Of a DNA stretch of 64,000 nt, positions 7,819 through 18,323 are shown one piece after another. The position numbers were made by a program, and so were the translations under genes. Position 1 is the stretch's first letter; the number at the start of each line of letters is the position of its first letter. The stretch lies in contig NZ_CP021645.1 in NCBI RefSeq assembly GCF_006384975.1, forward strand, positions 4,368,001 through 4,432,000. Direction: 5' to 3'. The notes under the pieces were generated by a model, which saw nothing but the letters and a program-made list of their open reading frames with translations, made no database searches and was not told where the DNA came from. The DNA comes from Pseudomonas oryzihabitans. Lineage in GTDB: Bacteria > Pseudomonadota > Gammaproteobacteria > Pseudomonadales > Pseudomonadaceae.

Positions 7819-9576
7819 TTACATGCGGTCCAGGGTGTGCAGGCCGAGGAGCTCGAGGCCCTGCTTGAGGGTGCGTCCGGTAAGGGCGGCCAGGCGCAGA
7901 CGGCTCTGGCGCAGCGCCTGATCCTCGGCGGTCAGGATCGGGCAGTTCTCGTAGAAGCTGGAGAACAGGCCGGCCAGGTCGTAGAGGTAGCTGCACAGCA
8001 GGTGCGGGGTGCCCTTGTCGCCGACGCTGGCGAGGATCTCGCCGAATTGTGCTAGACGCCCGCCGAGGTCCTGCTCCTGGGGGGCATCCAGGCGGATGCT
8101 GCCGGCGGGTTCGCTCTGCCCGGCCTTGCGCAGCACGCTGGCGACGCGGGTGTAGGCGTACAGCAGATAGGGCGCGGTATTGCCCTCGAAGCTGAGCATC
8201 TGCTCGAAGTTGAAGCTGTAGTCACTGGTACGGTGCTTGGAGAGGTCGGCGTACTTGACCGAGGCGATGCCCACCACGCGACCGATGTGGCGCAGTTCCT
8301 CTTCGCTGAAGGGTGTCTCGCCGCGCTCGGCGCGTCCGGCGTTGCGCTCCTTGACCAGTTGGTAGGCACGCTCCTCAGCTTCGTCGAGCAGGTCGACCAG
8401 CTTGACGGTGCCGCCGTCACGGGTCTTGAACGGGCGGCCGTCGGCGCCGTTCATGGTGCCAAAGCCCATGTGCTCCAGGTCCATGGCCGGATCGACGAAG
8501 CCGGCGCGGCGCGCCACCTCGAAGGCCATCTGGAAGTGCAGGGCCTGGCGCTGGTCGACGAAGTAGAGCGCCCGGTCGGCATGCAGCTGGCGGCTGCGAT
8601 AGCGCATGGCGGCGAGGTCGGTGGTGGAGTAGAGATAGCCGCCACCAGCCTTCTGCACGATCACCGGCAGGGGGTTGCCCTCGGCGTTCTTGAATTCATC
8701 GAGGAAGACGCAGCGGGCGCCATCGCTCTCGGTGAGCAGACCGGCGGCGTCCAGATCGGCCACCACCTGGGCCAGGTCATCGTTGTAGGCGCTCTCGCCC
8801 TTGACGTCGGCCGGGGTCAGCTTGACGTTGAGGCGGTCGTAGACCTCCTGGCAGTGGGACAGGGAAACGGCGTTGAATCTCTCCCACAGGCGCAGGCAGT
8901 GAGCATCGCCGGCCTGCAGCGCCACCACCAGCTCGCGGGCGCGGGCGGCGAATTCCGGCGAGGCATCGAAGCGGCCCTTGGCGGCGCGATAGAACACCTC
9001 CAGGTCAGCCAGTTCGCCCTCGGCGGCCTGGGGCTGCTCTTCCATGTAGGCCAGCAGCATGCCGAACTGGGTGCCCCAGTCGCCGACGTGGTTCTGGCGA
9101 ATCACCTCGTCGCCGAGGAATTCCAGCACCCGTGCCACGGCATCGCCGATGATGGTGGATCTCAGGTGGCCGACGTGCATCTCCTTGGCCAAATTCGGCG
9201 AGGACAGGTCCACCACCACGCGCTGCCGCGGATCGTGCTTGGGCACGCCCAGGTGCGGATCGGCAAAGGCTGCGTCCAGCCGCGCGGCCAGTTGCGCGTG
9301 ATTCTGGAAGAAATTGAGGAAGCCGGGGCCGGCGATCTCCACCTTGCTCACCGCCGGATCGGCGGGGAGGGCGGCCAGCAGTTTCTCGGCCAGGTCGCGC
9401 GGCTTGGCCCGGGCCGGCTTGGCCAGCAGCAGGGCGACGTTGCTGGCGAAGTCGCCGTGGCTCTTGTCCTTGGTGTTCTCGACCTGGATGGCCGGGGCGA
9501 CGTCGGCCGGCAGGGTGCCGTCGGCGATCAGGCGGTCGAGGGCGTGCTGGATGAGCTGGCGGATGCTGTCTTTCAT
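7819..9576 (-). CDS. argS: Arginyl-tRNA synthetase
   Basis: 585-residue class Ia synthetase. The N-terminal ArgRS additional domain binds the tRNA D-loop. The HIGH motif appears as [12 protein letters not shown] (about residues 130-141). In place of KMSK there is the [11 protein letters not shown] region, typical of one ArgRS subgroup. The DALR anticodon-binding domain occupies the last ~120 residues and ends LHTLDRM. It starts 18 bases upstream of the SPOR gene, so they are probably co-transcribed from the promoter at 9628-9656. Confidence 0.97.
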   Translation of the reverse strand: MKDSIRQLIQHALDRLIADGTLPADVAPAIQVENTKDKSHGDFASNVALLLAKPARAKPRDLAEKLLAALPADPAVSKVEIAGPGFLNFFQNHAQLAARLDAAFADPHLGVPKHDPRQRVVVDLSSPNLAKEMHVGHLRSTIIGDAVARVLEFLGDEVIRQNHVGDWGTQFGMLLAYMEEQPQAAEGELADLEVFYRAAKGRFDASPEFAARARELVVALQAGDAHCLRLWERFNAVSLSHCQEVYDRLNVKLTPADVKGESAYNDDLAQVVADLDAAGLLTESDGARCVFLDEFKNAEGNPLPVIVQKAGGGYLYSTTDLAAMRYRSRQLHADRALYFVDQRQALHFQMAFEVARRAGFVDPAMDLEHMGFGTMNGADGRPFKTRDGGTVKLVDLLDEAEERAYQLVKERNAGRAERGETPFSEEELRHIGRVVGIASVKYADLSKHRTSDYSFNFEQMLSFEGNTAPYLLYAYTRVASVLRKAGQSEPAGSIRLDAPQEQDLGGRLAQFGEILASVGDKGTPHLLCSYLYDLAGLFSSFYENCPILTAEDQALRQSRLRLAALTGRTLKQGLELLGLHTLDRM

Positions 9577-9627
9577 GGTCGTTGGCCTTCGGCGTGCGCC
9601 GAGCGCGCACTGCGATGAAAACCCGGC

Positions 9628-9656
9628 ATTATCCGTGGCTGGCCCGGCCTTGCCAA
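9628..9656 (-). promoter_or_regulatory. Predicted sigma-70 promoter of argS
   Basis: Minus strand TTGGCA (9651-9656), 17 bases, GATAAT (9628-9633). Both hexamers differ from consensus by one base and the spacing is ideal. It sits in the gap between priA and argS. Confidence 0.65.
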
Positions 9657-9672
9657 TGGTAAGCCGAAATCG

Positions 9673-11886
9673 CTAGAACAGATCGATGGGATCGACGTCC
9701 AGTGACCAGCGCACCTGGCGCGCTTCCGGCAGGCTTTCGAGCTGGACCACCCAGATCCCCAGCAGTCGATGCAAGGGCGCGCGGCTACTGCTTTGCAGCA
9801 GCAACTGGGCTCTATGACGCCCCGCGCGCCGCTCCATCGGTGCCGGCACCGGGCCGAGCAATTCCACCTGGGGCAGGGCGAGATTCACCGCCAGTCCCTC
9901 GGCGACGTGGTAGGCCGCTTCCAGGAAGTTTTCCACCTGATCCTGGCGATGCGCATCGGCGCGCAGCAGCGCCAAATAGGCGAAGGGTGGCAGGCCGGCG
10001 GCGCGACGCTCCTGCAGGGCCTGGCGGGCAAAGGCCGGATAGCCTTCCTCGGCCAGTTGCACCATCAGCGGATGATCGGCCAGGTGGGTCTGGATCAGCA
10101 CCTGGCCGGGTTCCTCGGCACGACCCGCGCGGCCGGCCACCTGGACGATCTGCTGCGCCATGCGCTCGCTGGCGCGGAAGTCGGCGGAGAACAGGCCGCT
10201 ATCGGCATCGAGCACGGCCACCAGGGTCACCTTCGGAAAGTGATGCCCCTTGGCGAGCATCTGGGTGCCGACCAGGATGCAGGGCGCACCGCTGTGGATG
10301 GTGCGCAGCAGTTTGCCCAGGGCGTCCTTGCGCGCCGTGGTGTCGCGGTCGATGCGCAGCACCGGAATATCCGGAAACAGCAGTTGCAAGCGCTCCTCGG
10401 CGCGCTCGGTGCCAGCCCCCACCGGGCGCAGGTCGAGCTTGCCGCAGGACGGGCAATGCCGCGGCGGTGCCTGGCGGTGATCGCAATGATGGCAACGCAA
10501 TTCGCCGGAGCCGCGATGATAGGTCATGCGCGCATCGCAGCGCGGACACTGGGCCAGCCAGCCACAGTCGTGGCAGAGCAGGGTAGGGGCGAAACCGCGG
10601 CGATTGAGGAAGACCAGTACCTGCTGGCCGCGCTCCAGGGTCGCGCCTATGGCTTTCAGCAGCGGCTGCGACAGGCCACTGTCCAGCGGACGGCTGCGCA
10701 CGTCCAGTCGCTCGAAGCGCGGCGGTTGGGCCCCGCCGGCACGCAGCGACAGGCGCAGATGGGCGTAGCGCCCCTGGTCGGCGTTGTGCAGGCTTTCCAG
10801 CGAGGGCGTGGCCGACCCCAGGACCACCGGCAGATTCTCGAAGCGGGCGCGGACCACCGCCAGATCGCGGGCGTGATACCTCAGGCCTTCCTGCTGTTTA
10901 TAGGAGGCGTCGTGTTCTTCGTCGACGATGAGCAGGCCGGGGTGCTTGAGTGGGGTGAACAGCGCCGAGCGGGTACCCACTACTATGTCCAGTTCGCCAT
11001 CGCGGGCGGCCAGCCAGATGTCCATTCGCTCGCGATCGGTCAGCGCCGAGTGCAGCAGGGCGATGCGGGCGTTGAAGCGCTGCTCGAAGCGGCCCAGGGT
11101 CTGGGGCCCCAGGTTGATCTCCGGGATCAAGAGCAGCGCCTGGCGGCCCGCCTCCAGGGTGGCGCGGATCAATTGCAGATAGACCTCGGTCTTGCCGCTA
11201 CCCGTCACGCCCTCCAATAGATAGCAATGAAAGCCGCTGCCGGCGCGAACCGCCTCGTAGGCCAGGCGCTGTTCGCTGTTGAGCGGCAATTCGGCCTGGG
11301 CCAGCCAGGCGCCCTGATGGCGAGTCGGCTGGTGATAGCGGGTCTCCACCTTGACCAGACCCTTGGCCTGTAGGAGGTCGAGACTATCCTTGACCAGCCC
11401 GAGCTGGCCGAGCAATTCATGCAGCACGCCATGGGGGTGCTGGCGCAGGGTCTTGAGCGCCTCGCGCTGTCGCGGTGCCCGGGCCAGGCGCGGGTCTTCC
11501 GGACGGGCATCGGGCTGGGCGATCCAGAAGCGCTGGAGACGCCGCTCCGCCGGTTCCCCCTGACGCAAAAGGGCAGGAAGTGCCCAGCTCAAGGTGTCAC
11601 CGAGGCTGTGCTGATAGTACTGGGCGGACCACTGGCAGAGTTCGAACAGGGCGCTCGGCAGCGGCGGACGCTCATCGAGCAGCTGCAGGGCCTTGCGCAG
11701 CTTGTCCGGCGGTACCTCGGTCTCCTGGGCGACCTCGATCAGCACCCCGACCACCTCGCGGCGGCCGAAGGGTACCCGCAGCCGCACGCCCGGACGCAAC
11801 TGCTCCTCGGCCGCACCCTTGGGCGGCAGGTAGTCGAACAGGCGACGCAGCGGGGAAGGCAGCGCCAGGCGCAGGATCAGGGGCAC
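9673..11886 (-). CDS. priA: PriA, primosomal replication-restart helicase
   Basis: 737-residue superfamily 2 helicase that reloads the replisome at collapsed forks. Seen in order: N-terminal DNA-binding domain ([18 protein letters not shown] start), Walker [13 protein letters not shown], Walker B box [10 protein letters not shown], a zinc-binding block with four CxxC-type pairs ([13 protein letters not shown] and CHHC...CPSCG), and helicase motif [13 protein letters not shown]. The open frame extends 84 codons further upstream, but that part is unlike any PriA. The GTG at 11886 gives the usual ~738 residues. Divergent from rpmE. Confidence 0.94.
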   Translation of the reverse strand: MPLILRLALPSPLRRLFDYLPPKGAAEEQLRPGVRLRVPFGRREVVGVLIEVAQETEVPPDKLRKALQLLDERPPLPSALFELCQWSAQYYQHSLGDTLSWALPALLRQGEPAERRLQRFWIAQPDARPEDPRLARAPRQREALKTLRQHPHGVLHELLGQLGLVKDSLDLLQAKGLVKVETRYHQPTRHQGAWLAQAELPLNSEQRLAYEAVRAGSGFHCYLLEGVTGSGKTEVYLQLIRATLEAGRQALLLIPEINLGPQTLGRFEQRFNARIALLHSALTDRERMDIWLAARDGELDIVVGTRSALFTPLKHPGLLIVDEEHDASYKQQEGLRYHARDLAVVRARFENLPVVLGSATPSLESLHNADQGRYAHLRLSLRAGGAQPPRFERLDVRSRPLDSGLSQPLLKAIGATLERGQQVLVFLNRRGFAPTLLCHDCGWLAQCPRCDARMTYHRGSGELRCHHCDHRQAPPRHCPSCGKLDLRPVGAGTERAEERLQLLFPDIPVLRIDRDTTARKDALGKLLRTIHSGAPCILVGTQMLAKGHHFPKVTLVAVLDADSGLFSADFRASERMAQQIVQVAGRAGRAEEPGQVLIQTHLADHPLMVQLAEEGYPAFARQALQERRAAGLPPFAYLALLRADAHRQDQVENFLEAAYHVAEGLAVNLALPQVELLGPVPAPMERRAGRHRAQLLLQSSSRAPLHRLLGIWVVQLESLPEARQVRWSLDVDPIDLF

Positions 11887-11942
11887 GGCAAGGCTCGCAG
11901 GGCTAAAGCCCGATGGTAGCAGACGGGCGGTGTGGGGGTTGC

Positions 11943-11970
11943 TTGCACGTCCTACCTGCTCTGGTATGAT
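11943..11970 (+). promoter_or_regulatory. Predicted sigma-70 promoter of rpmE
   Basis: TTGCAC (11943-11948), 16 bases, TATGAT (11965-11970). It lies 73 bases upstream of rpmE, leaving a leader that could hold autoregulatory structure. Confidence 0.6.
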
Positions 11971-12043
11971 TCGCAGCCCAAATCTGTGCGGTATCCGGCA
12001 ATGGCGCCGGGTGGCGGCACAGCTAGACCCCGAGGATAGTTCC

Positions 12044-12259
12044 ATGAAAGCTGATATCCATCCGCAGTACGATGCCATCGAAGCCAACTGCAGCTGCGGC
12101 AACGTCATCAAGACCCGCTCTACCCTGAGCAAGAACATTCACCTGGACGTCTGCTCCGAATGCCACCCGTTCTACACCGGCAAGCAGAAGGTCCTGGACG
12201 CTGGCGGCCGTATCGACCGCTTCAAGCAGCGCTTCGGCGTGTTCGGCAGCAGCAAGTAA
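12044..12259 (+). CDS. rpmE: 50S ribosomal protein bL31
   Basis: 71-residue bL31 of the zinc-containing type: CSCG at about residues 16-19 and CSEC at 37-40 are the four-cysteine metal site. The N-terminus [16 protein letters not shown] is the family signature. ATG at 12044 chosen for length; the open frame runs further upstream without family similarity. Its stop overlaps the start of the nuclease gene by one base (TAATG). A strong terminator-like hairpin follows at 12303. Confidence 0.97.
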   Translation: MKADIHPQYDAIEANCSCGNVIKTRSTLSKNIHLDVCSECHPFYTGKQKVLDAGGRIDRFKQRFGVFGSSK

Positions 12260-13086
12260 TGCGCTGCCGTCGACCATCTCAGTATGGCTCGACACTGAAG
12301 AAGGCGTCCCTCTGGGGCGCCTTTTTCGTTTCGGCCCTGGTAACCGCACCTTTGGCCCTGGCCGCGGAGTGCCCCCTGCTGCCCGGCGGACAGGAGGTCG
12401 AGGTCCGGCAGGTGGTGGACGGTGATACCCTGCGCCTGGTCGATGGTCGCTCCGTGCGCCTGATCGGGGTCAATGCCCCCGAGCTGGGCAAGTCCGGCGG
12501 TACGGCGCAGCCCTATGCCGAGGCTGCGCGTCGACGCCTGCAGGCGCTGGTCGATGCCAGCGATGACCGCCTGCGGCTGGTGCCGGGCGTTGAGGACGCC
12601 GACCGCTTCGGACGCACCCTGGCGCATGTCTATGACCGACAGGGGCATAATCTCGAAGCACAACTGATCGCCGAGGGTTTGGGCTACGCCGTCGCCATCG
12701 CGCCCAACACCCGGCTGGCCGCCTGTCAGGCGGTAGCGGAAGGCGTGGCGCGCAAGGCGCGACTGGGTGTCTGGAAGCAGGATCCGGCCATTGCTTCCAC
12801 CGCTATCGTGGAGGGTGGTTTCGCCGTGGTGCACGGCCGTCTGCAAGACGTCGAGCGCAATCGGGGTGGGCTCTGGCTGCAGCTCGACGGCGATCTGGTG
12901 GTCAGGGTGCCAGAGCGCTTCGCGGATGCCTTCGAGGGCGTGCCGCTACGGCAATGGATCGGCCGCACCGTCGAGGCGCGGGGCTGGATTTCCGATCGCA
13001 GCAGAGGCAAGGAGGCGGGTCGGGCGCGCTGGCAGATGACCCTGAGCGACCCGCACATGCTGGGTTTGCGAGTTGAATCGTTTTAG
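12259..13086 (+). CDS. Secreted thermonuclease-like (SNase-domain) protein
   Basis: 275-residue exported protein. Residues ~1-36 form a signal peptide (basic start, then LWGAFFVSALVTAPLALA with cleavage likely before AECPLL). A staphylococcal-nuclease domain follows. VVDGDTLRLVDGRSVRLIGV (about 49-68) carries the Ca-binding aspartates and catalytic arginine, and DADRFGRTLAHVY (about 113-125) the second arginine. The C-terminal ~85 residues are an OB-like extension. I take ATG 12259, coupled to rpmE by TAATG. The terminator hairpin at 12303-12326 lies inside the signal-peptide codons. The same gene follows rpmE in other pseudomonads. Confidence 0.85.
   Translation: MRCRRPSQYGSTLKKASLWGAFFVSALVTAPLALAAECPLLPGGQEVEVRQVVDGDTLRLVDGRSVRLIGVNAPELGKSGGTAQPYAEAARRRLQALVDASDDRLRLVPGVEDADRFGRTLAHVYDRQGHNLEAQLIAEGLGYAVAIAPNTRLAACQAVAEGVARKARLGVWKQDPAIASTAIVEGGFAVVHGRLQDVERNRGGLWLQLDGDLVVRVPERFADAFEGVPLRQWIGRTVEARGWISDRSRGKEAGRARWQMTLSDPHMLGLRVESF
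12303..12326 (+). terminator. Intrinsic terminator/attenuator inside the nuclease signal-peptide codons
   Basis: Stem GGCGTCCC / GGGGCGCC (8 pairs, one G-U), loop TCT, followed by five T. It has the full form of a rho-independent terminator for rpmE, yet its bases also encode KKASLWGAFF of the downstream signal peptide. Confidence 0.75.
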
Positions 13087-13130
13087 CCGAAAGTCGTATT
13101 GCGATTGATTTCAGGCATGTGGGCGATTGC

Positions 13131-13159
13131 TTGTGGCACCTTGAGTCTTTGCGTATTCT
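13131..13159 (+). promoter_or_regulatory. Predicted sigma-70 promoter of the malic enzyme gene
   Basis: TTGTGG (13131-13136), 17 bases, TATTCT (13154-13159), 39 bases before the ATG at 13199. Confidence 0.45.
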
Positions 13160-13198
13160 CGCCCGACCCAAGACCCACACCACGCGGATATACCAATA

Positions 13199-14467
13199 AT
13201 GTCTGATCTCAAAACCGCCGCCCTCGAATACCACGCTCAGCCGCGCCCCGGCAAACTCAGCGTCGAGCTGACCAAGCCCACCGCGACCGCCCGCGACCTG
13301 TCCCTGGCCTACAGCCCCGGCGTCGCCGAACCGGTCCGCGAGATCGGCCGCGATCCCGAGTTGGCCTATCGCTACACCGGCAAGGGCAACCTGGTCGCCG
13401 TGATTTCCGATGGCACCGCCATCCTCGGCCTGGGCAACCTCGGCCCGCTGGCCTCCAAGCCGGTGATGGAAGGCAAGGGCGTGCTGTTCAAGCGCTTCGC
13501 GGGTGTGGACGTCTTCGACATCGAGGTGGACGCCGAGAGCCCCCAGGCCTTCATCGATACCGTCAAGCGTATCTCCATCACCTTCGGCGGCATCAACCTG
13601 GAAGACATCAAGGCACCCGAGTGCTTCGAGATCGAGCGCGCCCTGATCGAGCAGTGCGACATCCCGGTGTTCCACGATGACCAGCACGGTACCGCCATCG
13701 TCACCGCCGCCGGCATGCTCAATGCCCTGGAAATCGCCGGTAAGCGTCTGGAAGAGGCCAAGATCGTCTGCCTGGGTGCCGGTGCTGCCGCCATCTCCTG
13801 CATGCGCCTGCTGGTCAGCATGGGGGCCAAGGTCGAGAACATCTACATGGTCGACCGTCAGGGTGTGGTCCACAGCGGCCGCAACGACCTGAACCAGTAC
13901 AAGGCGACCTTCGCCACCGAGACCGAAAAGCGCACCCTGGACGATGCCCTCGACGGCGCCGACGTCTTCGTCGGTCTGTCCGGCCCCAACCTGCTGTCGG
14001 CCGAAGGCCTCAAGCGCATGGCGGCCAACCCCATCGTCTTCGCCTGCTCCAACCCGGATCCGGAAATCACTCCCGAGCTGGCCCACGCCACCCGCGATGA
14101 CGTGATCATGGCCACCGGTCGTTCGGACTATCCGAATCAGGTCAACAACGTCCTGGGCTTCCCTTTCATCTTCCGTGGTGCCCTGGACGTACGCGCCCGG
14201 GTCATCAACGAAGAGATGAAAATCGCCGCCGCCCTGGCCCTGCGCGATCTGACCAAGCTGCCAGTACCCAAGGAAGTCTGCGAGGCCTACAAGGTCGACA
14301 GCCTGAGCTTCGGTCGCGAGTACATCATTCCCAAGCCGATGGATGCCCGTCTGATCACCCTGGTGTCCGATGCCGTGGCCAAGGCCGCCATCGAAACCGG
14401 CGTGGCCACGCTGCCCTATCCGGCGAACTACCCGCTGAAGTCGGTAGACGACGTCTTCGCCAAGTAA
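13199..14467 (+). CDS. maeB: Malic enzyme (short form)
   Basis: 422-residue malate dehydrogenase (decarboxylating), converting malate to pyruvate, CO2 and NAD(P)H. Motifs: AYSPGVAEP near residues 38-46, FHDDQHGTAIV near 160-170, and Rossmann segment VCLGAGAAAISC near 191-202. It has only the catalytic and NAD-binding domains. The phosphotransacetylase-like C-terminal domain of the long E. coli MaeB type is absent. That is normal for this Pseudomonas orthologue, so it is not a truncation. Cofactor choice cannot be read safely. Monocistronic, with its own promoter and terminator. Confidence 0.92.
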   Translation: MSDLKTAALEYHAQPRPGKLSVELTKPTATARDLSLAYSPGVAEPVREIGRDPELAYRYTGKGNLVAVISDGTAILGLGNLGPLASKPVMEGKGVLFKRFAGVDVFDIEVDAESPQAFIDTVKRISITFGGINLEDIKAPECFEIERALIEQCDIPVFHDDQHGTAIVTAAGMLNALEIAGKRLEEAKIVCLGAGAAAISCMRLLVSMGAKVENIYMVDRQGVVHSGRNDLNQYKATFATETEKRTLDDALDGADVFVGLSGPNLLSAEGLKRMAANPIVFACSNPDPEITPELAHATRDDVIMATGRSDYPNQVNNVLGFPFIFRGALDVRARVINEEMKIAAALALRDLTKLPVPKEVCEAYKVDSLSFGREYIIPKPMDARLITLVSDAVAKAAIETGVATLPYPANYPLKSVDDVFAK

Positions 14468-14474
14468 GGCGATA

Positions 14475-14512
14475 CCCAATAAAAACCCCGCCGCGGCGGG
14501 GTTTTTATTGGG
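14475..14512. terminator. Bidirectional intrinsic terminator after malic enzyme
   Basis: A 17-bp stem CCAATAAAAACCCCGCC-type with A-tract on one side and T-tract on the other (14475-14491 / 14496-14512), loop CGCG. It begins 8 bases after the maeB stop. Confidence 0.9.
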
Positions 14513-14520
14513 CCGAGAAT

Positions 14521-14668
14521 CTCAGAGGCTGTCCAGAATATCGCGAGCTAGAGCCAAACAAGGCGAAAATGCCTGAGGAAGCGGAGTTTACAGATAGTAA
14601 ATGAGCATTCCGAAGGCATTTTCAACGCGGTTTGGCCGACGCGCAGCGGATTATGGGCAGCCTCTCAG
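14521..14668. repeat. Dispersed structured repeat, copy B
   Basis: Same family as copies at 819 and 60292. Outer arms: CTCAGAGGCTGTCCAGAAT (14521-14539) against the complement of 14650-14668, 16 of 19 matching. Middle arms: GCCAAAC (14553-14559) / GTTTGGC (14630-14636), perfect. Inner arms: GAAAATGCCT (14565-14574) / AGGCATTTTC (14614-14623), perfect. The shared core is GAGGAAGCGGAGTTTAC (14575-14591), a 5-base spacer and GTAAATGAGCATTCCGAA (14597-14614). The right end covers the ponA stop codon. Confidence 0.85.
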
Positions 14669-17091
14669 AAGAGATCCATCGGCGCCGTCTCACTCGAGGG
14701 CAACGGCGTGCCCGGGGCAGTGCCACGGGGCAGTTCGTCCAGGCTCGGCGGGGTGTCCTCGCTCTTGAACAGTTCAAAGTAGGCGTTCGGCGTGCCGGGT
14801 GGTGCGGCGCGTCCGGTGACCGGATCGATCCGTACCGAGACGATGCCGTCCGGTTCCTTGAGCTGATGCGCCGGTTTGCCCTTGAGCGCAGCGCCCATGT
14901 ACTTCATCCAGATCGGCAGGGCCACGGTGCCACCGAATTCCTGGCGGCCCAGGGTCTCCGGCTGGTCGAAGCCGGCCCAGACGGTGGTCACGTAGTCGCC
15001 GTTGTAGCCGGAGAACCAGGTGTCCTTGGATTCGTTGGTGGTACCGGTCTTGCCGGCCAGGTCGGTCCGGCCCAGCTCCAGTGCCTTGCGGCCGGTGCCG
15101 CGCTTGATCACGTCCTGCAGCATGCTGTTCATGATGTAGGCATTGCGCGGGTCGATGATCTGGGGTGCGAACACCGGCGCGGGATTGGCCGGATCGGCAT
15201 TGATGCCATCGGTGGTCGGCGCGGCCGAGACCTCGACGCCAGCGTTGGGCTTGGCTTCGGCCTGTTGTGGTACCCGCGGCGGATTGGCGCGATAGACCAC
15301 CTTGCCGTCGCGATCGACCACGTGGTCCACCACATAGGGCGTGACCTTGTAGCCTTCGTTGGCGAACGCCGACCAGCCGGTGGCCACTTCCAGGGGCGTC
15401 AGGCCCGGTGTGCCCAGTGCCAGCGACAGATTGCGTGGCAACTGATCGCGCTCGAAGCCGAAGCGGCTGACGTAGTCCAGCGCATAGTCGATGCCGATGG
15501 CCTGCAGCACCCGGATCGACACCAGGTTGCGCGAGCGATAGAGCGCCTCGCGCAGGCTGATGGGGCCGAGGAAGGTGTTGTTGTCGTTCTTCGGTCGCCA
15601 GGCTTCGTCCGGATTCTCGTCCATGAACACGATGGGGGCGTCGTTGACCAGGCTGGCCGCGGTGAAGCCCTTTTCCAGCGCCGCACTGTAGATGAACGGC
15701 TTGAAGCTGGAGCCCGGCTGGCGGCGTGCCTGGGTGGCGCGGTTGTAATTGCTCTGTTCGAAGGAGAAACCGCCGACCAGGGCGCGGATGGCGCCGTCCT
15801 GCGGATCCAGGGAGACCAGGGCGCTCTGGGCTTTGGGGATCTGCGAGAACTTCAGACTGCCATCGTCCTGCCGCTCGACGCGGATCAGGTCGCCGACCTT
15901 GACCACGTCCGCCGGTCCATTGGGACGCGGGCCCATGCTGTTGGCGCTGAGATAGGGGCGGGCCCACTTCATGCTGTCCCAGGGCACGGCTTCTTCCTTG
16001 CCATCGCGGGTCAGGACCAGGATGCCGCTCTTCTCCACCTGGGTGACGATGGCCGGGTCCTGGCCGCCGACCGTGCGCTGCTTCTGCAACTCGGCGAGCC
16101 AGTCGCTGCGGCTGCGGCCGGGGAAGCGGGCTTCCGGGCCGCGATAGCCGTGGCGCTGGTCGTAGTCGGTCAGGCCGTCACGTACCGCTTCGAAGGCGTC
16201 CGTCTGCAGGTGGCTGTCGACGGTGGTGTAGACCTGGTAGCCGTCGGTATAGGCGTCGCTGCCATAACGGCCGACCATCTCGGCGCGGGCCATCTCGGCG
16301 ATGTAAGGTGCGTTGAGCTCCGGCACGGCCACGTGATGGTAGGCCTCCAGGGGCTCCTTGACGCTCTCCTGATAGGTAGCCTGGTTGATATAGCCGAGCT
16401 TGAGCATGCGCTCGAGAATCCAGTTGCGTCTTTCCAGGCTGCGCTCGGGGTTGGCCACCGGGTTGTAGCGCGAAGGCGCCTTGGGCAGGCCGGCGATCAT
16501 CGCCATCTGGGCTATGCTCAAGTCCTTGATGGACTTGCCGTAGTACACCTGGGCGGCGGCCTCGATGCCGTAGGCCCGGTTGCCCAGGTAGATCTTGTTG
16601 ACGTAGAGCTCGAGGATCTCGTCCTTGGTCAGGTGGCGCTCTATTTGCAGGGCGAGCAGGATCTCGGTGAATTTGCGCGAGAAACTGCGTTCGCTGGTGA
16701 GGAAGTAGTTCTTGGCGACCTGCATGGTGATGGTGCTGCCGCCGGTTTGTATATGTCCGGTGGTGACCAGTTGGCTCAGGGCGCGCGCCAGGCTTTTCAG
16801 GTCCACGCCATAGTGATTGGCGAAGTTGTCATCCTCGGCGGAGAGCAGGGCATGGATGAAGTCAGGGGGGATTTCATTGAAACGCAGCGGCGAGCGGCGC
16901 ATTTCGCCAAATTCGGCGATGAGTTTGCCATCCGAGCTGTACACCCGCAGCGGGATCTGCAGTTGCACGTTACGCAGGGCATCGATGGAGGGCAGGCTGG
17001 GGCTGAGGTAGAGGAAGGTGCCGCTCAGGCCCAGTAACAGGCTGCAAATCAGGGCGACCAACGACCACCAGAAAAATTTCAGAACACGCAT
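14665..17091 (-). CDS. ponA: Penicillin-binding protein 1A (bifunctional glycosyltransferase/transpeptidase)
   Basis: 808-residue class A PBP (MrcA) that polymerises and cross-links peptidoglycan. One N-terminal membrane anchor (WWSLVALICSLLLGLSGTFLYL). The GT51 domain has catalytic Glu in HALLSAEDDNF (about residue 87), TGGSTITMQ and the EILLALQIER region. An OB-like insert follows. The transpeptidase domain has SxxK in PGSSFKPF, SxN in YRSRNL and KTG in AGKTGTT. ATG at 17091 taken; a TTG lies one codon upstream. Divergent from pilM, as in other pseudomonads. The stop codon lies inside a repeat. Confidence 0.96.
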   Translation of the reverse strand: MRVLKFFWWSLVALICSLLLGLSGTFLYLSPSLPSIDALRNVQLQIPLRVYSSDGKLIAEFGEMRRSPLRFNEIPPDFIHALLSAEDDNFANHYGVDLKSLARALSQLVTTGHIQTGGSTITMQVAKNYFLTSERSFSRKFTEILLALQIERHLTKDEILELYVNKIYLGNRAYGIEAAAQVYYGKSIKDLSIAQMAMIAGLPKAPSRYNPVANPERSLERRNWILERMLKLGYINQATYQESVKEPLEAYHHVAVPELNAPYIAEMARAEMVGRYGSDAYTDGYQVYTTVDSHLQTDAFEAVRDGLTDYDQRHGYRGPEARFPGRSRSDWLAELQKQRTVGGQDPAIVTQVEKSGILVLTRDGKEEAVPWDSMKWARPYLSANSMGPRPNGPADVVKVGDLIRVERQDDGSLKFSQIPKAQSALVSLDPQDGAIRALVGGFSFEQSNYNRATQARRQPGSSFKPFIYSAALEKGFTAASLVNDAPIVFMDENPDEAWRPKNDNNTFLGPISLREALYRSRNLVSIRVLQAIGIDYALDYVSRFGFERDQLPRNLSLALGTPGLTPLEVATGWSAFANEGYKVTPYVVDHVVDRDGKVVYRANPPRVPQQAEAKPNAGVEVSAAPTTDGINADPANPAPVFAPQIIDPRNAYIMNSMLQDVIKRGTGRKALELGRTDLAGKTGTTNESKDTWFSGYNGDYVTTVWAGFDQPETLGRQEFGGTVALPIWMKYMGAALKGKPAHQLKEPDGIVSVRIDPVTGRAAPPGTPNAYFELFKSEDTPPSLDELPRGTAPGTPLPSSETAPMDLF

Positions 17092-17157
17092 CAAGAGACT
17101 TTTCGAATGGAAAGAGGGAAAAGGCGACAGGTGACGGTCAGCCTACACGGCGTCGCC

Positions 17158-17163
17158 ATTATA
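17158..17163 (-). promoter_or_regulatory. Possible -10 element of ponA
   Basis: Perfect TATAAT on the minus strand, 67 bases upstream of the ponA ATG. No convincing -35 hexamer is seen at 16-18 bases. Confidence 0.35.
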
Positions 17164-17188
17164 GGCGCGTTTGGCGGTTGGCCGCTAT

Positions 17189-17217
17189 TTGCTCGGGTGT
17201 CAAGTCTGTTATCTAAT
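17189..17217 (+). promoter_or_regulatory. Predicted sigma-70 promoter of pilMNOPQ
   Basis: TTGCTC (17189-17194), 17 bases, TCTAAT (17212-17217), 42 bases before the pilM GTG. Confidence 0.5.
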
Positions 17218-17249
17218 GCCCGTCCGCGGAAAACCACCGTCGCTCATAG

Positions 17250-18323
<1,074 letters not shown>

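Noticed and set aside
11887..12138. N-terminal extension of PriA
   Set aside because: The extra 84 codons have no PriA similarity and run through the rpmE promoter and start; the GTG at 11886 gives the family length.
13199..14467. Malic enzyme looked truncated compared with E. coli MaeB
   Set aside because: The short form without the phosphotransacetylase-like domain is the normal Pseudomonas orthologue, and the gene has its own promoter and terminator.
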